Below are positions 55,881 through 62,744 of a DNA stretch of 64,000 nucleotides, piece by piece. This DNA comes from an uncultured Eubacterium sp. (GTDB taxonomy: Bacteria > Bacillota > Clostridia > Lachnospirales > Lachnospiraceae). The first letter of the stretch is position 1. Each line of letters opens with the position of its first letter. Made by a program: the position numbers and the translations under genes. The notes under the pieces are model-generated. The model ran no database searches and was not told where the DNA came from. It was given only the letters and a program-made list of their open reading frames with translations. The stretch spans positions 23,959 through 87,958 of the forward strand of contig USBB01000006.1 of assembly GCA_900552795.1 (NCBI GenBank), in the 5' to 3' direction.

Positions 55881-56645
55881 TTAATAATATCTTCTTCCCA
55901 AACCACAGCATAAACCGCTTCCGCAAAACAAATTGCACAAAAGGTTTAAAAGACATAATCTAAAGCAATAGCCTCCGGGCGTTACAGTAGTTCTTCCGTA
56001 GCTGCGTCCCTGTCCTGCATACCACTGGCCGCCGCTTTGCAGCTGTCTATAAAGCGTCTGATACTGCATATTGTCAGGATCCATATTTAACGCCGTCTTT
56101 GCAAATTCAAGAGCCATCGCAGTATTTCCAAGGCCTGCATTTGCCAGCGCACTGCAGTAATACCATCTTCCGTCTCTGTTCTCTATTCCTTTTAATACAT
56201 TTAAAGCCTCTTCATAAGCACCGTTTCGTATATAATTCTGCGCCGCTCTCAAATGTACGCTTGTATCATCATCTCCCATATTGGCATTTCCCTGCTGGCC
56301 ATATCCGCCATAGCTTCCATAACCGCCGAAACCAAAAGGCCCATAACCCCAGAAGCCCCCAAAATCAGACTGACCCTGATTATCTCCGTCATAGCCTCCG
56401 TATGACCTCTGACCATAAGGGTTTTGGCCATAACCTCCGTAGCCTGATGGACCACCCTGCTTTTCTTTCATAATCTGGTTATACGCCTGCTGCACCGTTT
56501 TAAACATTTCCTCAGCCTGAGCCTTATTAGGATTATTAATATTTGCATCAGGGTGATACTTTCTGCTCATTGCCCTGTATGCTTTCTTTATTTCTTCATC
56601 CGAAGCATCTCTTGATACACCGAGAACTTTATATGGATCAGTCAA
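55881..56645 (-). CDS. J-domain (DnaJ-like) protein with Gly/Tyr-rich linker and Cys-rich tail
   Basis: A 254-residue protein. Residues 1-60 are a J domain with the HPD motif ([11 protein letters not shown]). Residues 65-130 are Gly/Tyr/Gln-rich. Residues 135-205 are TPR-like helices ([20 protein letters not shown]). The tail [16 protein letters not shown] is hydrophobic and Cys-rich and may attach to a membrane or bind metal. It would recruit DnaK through HPD, but the client is unknown. The start is a TTG with AAGGAG 8 nt upstream. It follows the DUF5685 gene by 37 nt. Confidence 0.82.
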   Translation of the reverse strand: MTDPYKVLGVSRDASDEEIKKAYRAMSRKYHPDANINNPNKAQAEEMFKTVQQAYNQIMKEKQGGPSGYGGYGQNPYGQRSYGGYDGDNQGQSDFGGFWGYGPFGFGGYGSYGGYGQQGNANMGDDDTSVHLRAAQNYIRNGAYEEALNVLKGIENRDGRWYYCSALANAGLGNTAMALEFAKTALNMDPDNMQYQTLYRQLQSGGQWYAGQGRSYGRTTVTPGGYCFRLCLLNLLCNLFCGSGLCCGLGRRYY

Positions 56646-56682
56646 TTTTAATATCTCCTTACATTAATTGTATTATTTTTCT

Positions 56683-57519
56683 TTATTTGCAATTTTCTTT
56701 CATTCTCTTATTTCTGACTGTCTCAAATCTTGTCCAAACTCCCGAATACAAAATATTTCTCAGAAGCTCTGCATTTTCTATTATCGGAAGACATTCAAAA
56801 CTCCGCACGCACCTTGCCATACAATCATTTAATATACTTTCGCAAAGCTCATCAAATCCGTCTTCCTCGCCATACGTCTTTAAAACATTATATCTTTTAG
56901 CCTTTATATCTTTACTAAGATCCTCATATGCATCCAAAATATAAATAAATTTTCCAAGATAAAATCCCATGTTCTTTAACGTATCCGACCACTCATCATC
57001 TTTCATTGCAAACATCTGCGCACAGACCTTTCCAAAACATGACGCAGCTTTGTCTATATTAGTTTCGCCTCTGTCTTCCAAATCATGAAGTTGTGAAAGC
57101 GACTGCTTTATACTTTCTGCTTTTTGCGGATACATTGCTGTTATCTTTGACACACTCTTTTTAAGAGCAGCCGCATATGCCTTTCTTGTAAGCTTTTTTT
57201 CGTCAAGCCAGTCATCCTCACACTTGTAATAAGTCATAAGTACATTCATTGAAGCAGCATAATCCGTAATCTCATTAGTTCTTACTTCCTGCTTCACAGC
57301 CGGATGCGCAATACATCTTTTTTTATCATAATTTTCAAGCGGCTCATAAAGTCCTGTAAGAAGCAATGTAAGAAATGTCATATCGTATGTCAGTGAAATT
57401 TTGCCCCCAAGACCATATTTTTGTCCAAGACAATGACATAGCCCACAGTAATATGACCTGTAAAGATCATACTCTTTAAATTTTAATTCAGGTTTATTAA
57501 CCGTAATATATCCGTACAT
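56683..57519 (-). CDS. DUF5685 family protein
   Basis: A 278-residue helical protein. It starts MYGYITVNKPELKFKEYDLY, then YYCGLCHCLGQKYG with a CxxCxC cluster, and has the motif LGKFIYILDAYEDLSKDIKA ending in KRYN. This matches what I recall as DUF5685. The DxxEDxxxD pattern recalls acidic motifs of isoprenoid synthases but is no proof of that. The ATG at 57519 has GGGAG 5 nt upstream. The frame extends 36 codons upstream in a hydrophobic stretch without an SD. It has its own promoter and likely pairs with the J protein gene. Confidence 0.75.
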   Translation of the reverse strand: MYGYITVNKPELKFKEYDLYRSYYCGLCHCLGQKYGLGGKISLTYDMTFLTLLLTGLYEPLENYDKKRCIAHPAVKQEVRTNEITDYAASMNVLMTYYKCEDDWLDEKKLTRKAYAAALKKSVSKITAMYPQKAESIKQSLSQLHDLEDRGETNIDKAASCFGKVCAQMFAMKDDEWSDTLKNMGFYLGKFIYILDAYEDLSKDIKAKRYNVLKTYGEEDGFDELCESILNDCMARCVRSFECLPIIENAELLRNILYSGVWTRFETVRNKRMKENCK

Positions 57520-57577
57520 CAGACTCCCTAACCCACTCATAAAAAATCGCTGTAAACAGCCAAAGCACCACAAGCAG

Positions 57578-57617
57578 AAAAATAGCAACATACCAAAATT
57601 AATCAGTCTGTTGCTAT
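57578..57617 (-). terminator. Terminator-like hairpin overlapping the DUF5685 promoter
   Basis: ATAGCAACA/TGTTGCTAT 9-bp perfect stem (57582-57590 with 57609-57617) followed by U5 on the minus strand. One arm overlaps the -10 at 57616-57621. It may end upstream transcripts, and alternatively acts as an operator. Confidence 0.5.
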
Positions 57618-57644
57618 GATATAACATGTTTTATTTGCAGTCAA
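57616..57644 (-). promoter_or_regulatory. Sigma-A promoter for the DUF5685-J protein pair
   Basis: TTGACT (57639-57644), 17 nt, TATCAT (57616-57621) on the minus strand. Confidence 0.65.
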
Positions 57645-57687
57645 TTAAGGCAGCATATTTATAATAAAATATTTATAAATAATTAAC

Positions 57688-57719
57688 GATTACAGTGTCA
57701 CAAAGCAATCCGTGTAATC
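57688..57719. repeat. GATTACA...TGTAATC inverted-repeat element, copy 3
   Basis: GATTACAGTGTCACAAAGCA at the left end and AATCCGTGTAATC at the right end, 32 nt in all. A further half copy (57724-57736) supplies the stop codon region of the small acidic protein gene. Confidence 0.65.
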
Positions 57720-57733
57720 ATTCGATTACAGTG

Positions 57734-57997
57734 TCAAAAAACATCTTCAGACTCTTCATCATATGGCTCTCCAAATGAATACATCTGTCTGTAATCTGAA
57801 AGCTCCCTGCTATATCCCGGACCGCTTACAACAAGTCCTGTGCAGTCAGAGCTCGAACACACATCTGCCATGTCAAGATATTCGTCATCATAATTATCGC
57901 TGTCATAGCAATCATTTTCATAACTGCCATAGCAGCAATCATCATAACCGCCCTCAAAATCATCTCTGTCATAATCTAAAGGTTTATAAGATTTCAT
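57734..57997 (-). CDS. Small acidic Cys/Tyr-rich protein
   Basis: An 87-residue protein, strongly acidic, with many Asp, Tyr and Cys (YDDCCYGSYENDCYDSDNYD) and a more ordinary C-terminus containing SDCTGLVVSGPG and YRQMYSFGEPYD. There is no signal peptide. Cys/Asp content suggests metal binding, but this is only inference. The ATG at 57997 has AGGAGG 10 nt upstream. The open frame upstream overlaps the permease gene and is not used. Its stop codon lies inside a half copy of the GATTACA element. Function unknown. Confidence 0.65.
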   Translation of the reverse strand: MKSYKPLDYDRDDFEGGYDDCCYGSYENDCYDSDNYDDEYLDMADVCSSSDCTGLVVSGPGYSRELSDYRQMYSFGEPYDEESEDVF

Positions 57998-58059
57998 ATC
58001 GCTTATCCTCCTTAATATTTGATAAGCTATATTATTTCCTTTAATGCCGAAAATATTTA

Positions 58060-60261
58060 TTACTTTGTGACCGCAGTAAATTTTTTGTAACACATATATC
58101 CCATTGCAATACCCGATACAATTATTATCACCGGCATAGTATAACCATACAATTTTGTGCCGAAATCGCACCAATAGCGGTTAAAATCCATTGCAGGTAC
58201 TATTGCCGTATAATACATTATTTTTATATCAAAAAGATACAGAATATATGGTATAAGAAGCAATACCGATACAACGATTGCCATAATATATTTTAAATAT
58301 ATGGACAAACTTAATACAACAAAGCTTATTGAAGTCATTAATACAAGTCTGAATATCTGACAAAATACAATATACGCACCTATGCTTATCTCAAAAGGAA
58401 ATTTTTCAAACTGCATAAGACTCTGTATCGGCGCCGACAACTGGTTAAAATCATAGACATCAGCTATATTTACCCAGTTTAAAACCATTGATACAAGCCA
58501 TATGATAAAGGTTGTAAGCAGTATTGTACAGGCTTTGTTAAGCCAGACTTTTTTTCTGTTGCTGCACGTTCTTCCAAGCTGATACATACCGCATTTCCTC
58601 TCATATGAAAATGCGCCTGCAGCAGTAAGTATAATGGCAAACAGGCATATGAGATTAATATTTTCCTGATTTGCATACAATCTCTCACCAAATACGTCAT
58701 TATATGTCTTCGGATTCATAATTACCGCATTAATCCTGCGCTCATCATTTACCTTTTTAGCATAAGAAATGTCAGACTCCATTGTTTTAATTGAGCTTTC
58801 CAACTGTTGTAAATCATATGAATACCCTTCACTGTCTTTTTTAAGACGCTCCATATTTTTTCGCTCAACGCTTACATACGCTTCTATTTCCTCATTTGGA
58901 ACATATCCGCCGAACTGCTCATAAAAATTATCAATATATACATTATCCCCACTGTAATCAACGCCTCTGTATATCTTGCAGCCTGCTATAAGATATACAG
59001 CCGTCAAAAATATAATAAGCCCGTTTTGCGAAATGTGCGTTTTATGTATCTCCATACCAAGTGACGGAACTTTAGCAAAAATCCTTTGAAAATTCATCGA
59101 AACAGTATCGTAAATTTTGCTTAAAATCCTGTTTTTTCTGCGTTTCCCACGCACATTTACATATATTACCGCAGCAATACATACCAAAATAAGCAGGCCT
59201 GCCATTATCATTGTCGATGTAGCAGCATCTGTAATAAAACCGTCAAAGCCCCAGTTTTCATACACCATCACGGAGCGGCTGACCATAATTACATTGTATA
59301 TATTTATATATTTCAAAAACGAAACAGCGCTGTCAGACGTAATACCGTTATACAAAATAAATTCTGCCGCATAAACTCCTACCATTATCAGTATCGCCAC
59401 TTTATTTGAATTAATCCTCATCATTATAAGAAGCATCAGCAGACCTATACAAAAAAGTCCCATTGCGCTGCTAAGACAATACAGTACAAAAAACTGCAGG
59501 ATACTCACCGGAAGCATAAACATATTAAACATACCGCTGCTTTGTATTGCATTGCCAAGGTCCGCGCTGCCCCCATAAACCGTCAGATAAATGCCATACA
59601 CGATACTGTTGACCAAAAACGATACAAAAACAGATGTCAGCAAAATTATAAAACAGCGTTTAACTGCCAGTCTAAACCGTCCATTAGCACCTGCGTGCAC
59701 CATATCCCACATACCGTTGCTTCTTTCCTCGATAAATGCCATTACAAGGACAAGTATCATCAGCACACAAAGAAGCGGAAGCTCTTTAAATTCCATAAGC
59801 TTTTCTATTGCCGTTGTATTGCTTAAAGACACGTCCATATCTTTTACCGTTTCCATATCATACAGACCTTTTATCGTATTAAGCCGCCCGAAATTATACT
59901 TACCGGCATAGAGTGAGCTGCTCAAAACCCCCTCGGCATTAGACATTTTATTCTCAATATCTTTACTGAAATTATCTGTGTACGCAATATTATCATTGAA
60001 CATGACAAGAGCTTTTTCAATATATTCCCTGTCTTTATGGTCTATTAAATTTTTTCTTGTATATTTGTCAATATAAGTATATGCCTCGTCCTCTGGCTTT
60101 ACTGCAAGCTGCGCACGATAACCTTCGATTATATCCTGATAATAACCATATACTTTTATATCATTGTCCTCTTTTATGTAAAACAGACATAATGCAGCAA
60201 GTACAAGCATAATAACCGCAATCTGCCGCCATATTCTTTTAATAACCCTCAATAATTCCAT
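58060..60261 (-). CDS. Duplicated ABC-2-type membrane permease
   Basis: A 733-residue membrane protein in two similar halves. Each half has one helix, a large charged outer loop and then five to six helices. The halves share a boundary motif: IEERSNGMWDMVHAGANGR near residue 182 and YERKCGMYQLGRTCSNRKK near residue 555. This is the ExxxGMxxLxxxxxxxRxxxxxxK signature of ABC-2-type permeases. No ATPase gene is adjacent, so it must use one encoded elsewhere or beyond the window. It probably follows two lipoprotein genes in the same operon. Confidence 0.75.
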   Translation of the reverse strand: MELLRVIKRIWRQIAVIMLVLAALCLFYIKEDNDIKVYGYYQDIIEGYRAQLAVKPEDEAYTYIDKYTRKNLIDHKDREYIEKALVMFNDNIAYTDNFSKDIENKMSNAEGVLSSSLYAGKYNFGRLNTIKGLYDMETVKDMDVSLSNTTAIEKLMEFKELPLLCVLMILVLVMAFIEERSNGMWDMVHAGANGRFRLAVKRCFIILLTSVFVSFLVNSIVYGIYLTVYGGSADLGNAIQSSGMFNMFMLPVSILQFFVLYCLSSAMGLFCIGLLMLLIMMRINSNKVAILIMVGVYAAEFILYNGITSDSAVSFLKYINIYNVIMVSRSVMVYENWGFDGFITDAATSTMIMAGLLILVCIAAVIYVNVRGKRRKNRILSKIYDTVSMNFQRIFAKVPSLGMEIHKTHISQNGLIIFLTAVYLIAGCKIYRGVDYSGDNVYIDNFYEQFGGYVPNEEIEAYVSVERKNMERLKKDSEGYSYDLQQLESSIKTMESDISYAKKVNDERRINAVIMNPKTYNDVFGERLYANQENINLICLFAIILTAAGAFSYERKCGMYQLGRTCSNRKKVWLNKACTILLTTFIIWLVSMVLNWVNIADVYDFNQLSAPIQSLMQFEKFPFEISIGAYIVFCQIFRLVLMTSISFVVLSLSIYLKYIMAIVVSVLLLIPYILYLFDIKIMYYTAIVPAMDFNRYWCDFGTKLYGYTMPVIIIVSGIAMGYMCYKKFTAVTK

Positions 60262-60317
60262 AATCTGTCTCCAATTTGTCAGATTTGCCTGATGCGTAAA
60301 ATAACAGTCAACAGTGC

Positions 60318-61034
60318 TTAATCCTTAAAATTATTTGAATACTTGTATCGTGCGTTATACCATACCTTATATACAACAAATTCGCCATCTTCAAAACACA
60401 AAAGCGTTTCCACCTTATCATCTTTCGAACTACCTGTTGCTTTTTCAATCTTGTAAGCTGCATTTATCATTGTTTTTCCGTCACATTCAGCAACAGCAAA
60501 TTCAAAACTGGTTGCCACAATATCATCCAAGTCTTCTATTGACAGATGCCGTACTTCTTCAAAATCCTGCTCAAACCAGCCTTTAATTATAATATCCAGC
60601 TTTTCTTTTTGAGCCTCTGTAAATGTCGTGTTCAAACCATCTGTATCCAATATCTTAATTTCTTTTTCATCTTCAAAATCATATGCCTTTATACAGTTAA
60701 CCGTATCTTCCCCTCTCTGTACACTGTATATAAGTATCAGCTCCTTATTTCCGTCAGAATCTATATCTGCCTGATACCACTCGGTATCTTTGGCGCCATC
60801 GACTTCAAATCCGGCAGGAATACTTACCTCGGCAGGTTTACTGCTTTCTGCACTGATAAATTTATGAACCGGAACCTCCTCCCATATAAACTCCTCATCA
60901 GGCCTCTCCGTCTTTCTTGTCACTTCTTCCTCTGCATTTGCACTTGTTCCCTGCTGCAAATCACCGTTATCTTTGCCGCAGCCTGCAAATAATAAAAGCA
61001 CTGCTGCCATACCGACTAAAATTAATCTTTTCAT
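60318..61034 (-). CDS. Lipoprotein of unknown function
   Basis: A 238-residue lipoprotein: signal peptide MKRLILVGMAAVLLLFAGC with lipobox FAGC, an acidic linker, then a domain with the Ca-binding-like loop DIDSDGNKELILIY, as in VCBS/EF-hand-like lipoproteins. The rest is a compact alpha/beta region with no motif I recognise. The ATG at 61034 has CAGAAAAGAGG upstream, part of the repeated start cassette. It lies 56 nt before the permease gene on the same strand. Confidence 0.75.
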   Translation of the reverse strand: MKRLILVGMAAVLLLFAGCGKDNGDLQQGTSANAEEEVTRKTERPDEEFIWEEVPVHKFISAESSKPAEVSIPAGFEVDGAKDTEWYQADIDSDGNKELILIYSVQRGEDTVNCIKAYDFEDEKEIKILDTDGLNTTFTEAQKEKLDIIIKGWFEQDFEEVRHLSIEDLDDIVATSFEFAVAECDGKTMINAAYKIEKATGSSKDDKVETLLCFEDGEFVVYKVWYNARYKYSNNFKD

Positions 61035-61112
61035 AATAAACCTCTTTTCTGAGCAATTTCGTTGCAAGCAGACGCATTTGCGTCATATGCTTATTTTTGC
61101 AAACATCTAAAA

Positions 61113-62510
61113 CTACTTTGACGTAACATTAATCCAGTTAAAACTTCCTGTTCCTATCTGTTTTTTATCTATTACACCTACCGCACTAATTTTACCTGTT
61201 TTTTTTGTTGCCCCCATATTTTTATGTATTACACTATATTTCTCGACCCACTTATTGCTCAATTCCAGTCCTTTTAACTCGCCCATGTCTGTAACAGCTA
61301 AAATATATCTGTCATCACCACAACAAAACGTACTAAATCTGACAGTGCTTCCTCTTTCTGTAAAATTACCCTTTTCCTCAACAAACTGCTCATTACGCTC
61401 AAAATGCAGCTTATCAACAAGCTTGCCGTTAACGTCAACTACATGCAGATCATCTCCGACAGCCCCATCATGATTTCTTTTATATCTCGGATCAATTTGC
61501 TCATATATATACATATACGTCCCATCATACCCCTTAAAGCTTACCCAGCTTTCACTTTCGTTGTACTCTGATGTATCAAGAACATAAACTTCCTCACATT
61601 TTTTTGTATCAAAATTTAACCTGTTAATTATAAATTCAGCTCCATCAACAGATACAAAATACACACTGTTATCTTTATAAAATATGTTATCAAAACCAGA
61701 CTTAGTTTCTATCTTACCTCTTACGTCTAATTCATTTTCTTTCGAATTATAGCAATTCTTTATCTCTACTGATTCAATATCATAATAATCATATATACAA
61801 TCCCATTCGTTAATATAATCTGCCCCCATATACTGTATATATAAACCGTTATCTGTGGCATATAAATCCAACTTAACGCGATACTTATAATCAATCCCAT
61901 AATCCATTATCTGCTTCGGAGCTTCTTTTTCCGTAAGAGACACTGAGTACACACTTAACTTATCGCCATCAGACATACTATAGTATAACCTGCCGCCTGT
62001 TACTTTTGAACCTTTACGCACCGTACCACCGCCAACCGATAATTCGGCCTGCGTCTTTTTATCTCTTCCGTTCTTATCGTATGATACAAGCAGGTCTTTT
62101 TCAGCTGTTCTTTCAACCATATACAGCCGCTCCTTATAATACCATATACAATTCCCCGCACATTCATCATCAGTAATATACGCATTACAATTTTCACTAT
62201 CATGCTCACAATTTAACTTGGAACACAGCGGTAATGAAGTCTGGTTTTTCATATCATAAAAATATATAAAATCATAATCCTCTTTATTTACCGGCGAATT
62301 TGATATGTAATAATATCCATTCTCCGCCGCTGCTGTATTTTTAGCCATATAAAACTGCGATTCTTCATTATTAAATTCATAATCGCTATATGCATAATTA
62401 TCATCACCGTCGTATTCCGCATATGACTTGCACGAAGCCAGTGGTATAATCAAAAGGAGGCATATAAACATACTGATAAACAACCTCCGGTTTAAATTAA
62501 CATTCTTCAT
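61113..62510 (-). CDS. Tandem lipoprotein 1, propeller-like with Cys/His motif
   Basis: A 465-residue lipoprotein with lipobox PLASC. The mature part consists of repeated beta-strand units (YYYISNSPVNKEDYDFIYFY, GRLYYSMSD, SVYFVSVDG, YMYIYEQID), suggesting a beta-propeller on the cell surface. Near the N-terminus is LCSKLNCEHDSENCNAY, a CxxxxCxH...C motif common in Clostridial surface lipoproteins. It ends VIDKKQIGTGSFNWINVTSK. It is a close paralogue of the partial gene upstream. It has SD GGGAGG and a promoter with LytTR-like boxes. Confidence 0.8.
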   Translation of the reverse strand: MKNVNLNRRLFISMFICLLLIIPLASCKSYAEYDGDDNYAYSDYEFNNEESQFYMAKNTAAAENGYYYISNSPVNKEDYDFIYFYDMKNQTSLPLCSKLNCEHDSENCNAYITDDECAGNCIWYYKERLYMVERTAEKDLLVSYDKNGRDKKTQAELSVGGGTVRKGSKVTGGRLYYSMSDGDKLSVYSVSLTEKEAPKQIMDYGIDYKYRVKLDLYATDNGLYIQYMGADYINEWDCIYDYYDIESVEIKNCYNSKENELDVRGKIETKSGFDNIFYKDNSVYFVSVDGAEFIINRLNFDTKKCEEVYVLDTSEYNESESWVSFKGYDGTYMYIYEQIDPRYKRNHDGAVGDDLHVVDVNGKLVDKLHFERNEQFVEEKGNFTERGSTVRFSTFCCGDDRYILAVTDMGELKGLELSNKWVEKYSVIHKNMGATKKTGKISAVGVIDKKQIGTGSFNWINVTSK

Positions 62511-62614
62511 AAGCTATATACCTCCCTCTCCCTACAAAAGGCTGACTGCATGTTAATCCCCCGTGAGTCTCATCTATTCAGTTTTAATTAACACGTTCTA
62601 TACTTTCTAAAACA

Positions 62615-62643
62615 AAAATACATTATTTTTTCTTAAAAATCAA
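62615..62643 (-). promoter_or_regulatory. Candidate promoter for tandem lipoprotein 1
   Basis: TTGATT (62638-62643), 17 nt, TATTTT (62615-62620) on the minus strand, placed just after two direct repeats. Confidence 0.45.
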
Positions 62644-62650
62644 TAAATTT

Positions 62651-62682
62651 CCGTGAACGGCTCCTATTTCACGTGAATGGTT
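62651..62682 (-). promoter_or_regulatory. LytTR-like direct repeats
   Basis: Minus-strand CCATTCACG (62672-62680) and CCGTTCACG (62652-62660) lie 20 bp start to start, about 8 nt upstream of the -35. The sequence and two-turn spacing fit sites bound by LytTR-type response regulators. The distal one also contains the palindrome TTCACGTGAA. Confidence 0.45.
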
Positions 62683-62744
62683 ATTGACATTAAAATGTAC
62701 ACTTTTTCACGCATACAAATACTATTTTGAGTGAATACACCAAC

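Noticed and set aside
57520..57627. 36-codon hydrophobic N-terminal extension of the DUF5685 protein
   Set aside because: It has no SD, it overlaps the promoter/terminator region, and the family start (M.GY....PELK) fits 57519.
57998..58174. 59-codon extension of the small acidic protein
   Set aside because: It overlaps the 3' end of the permease gene and lacks an SD, while AGGAGG precedes the internal ATG.
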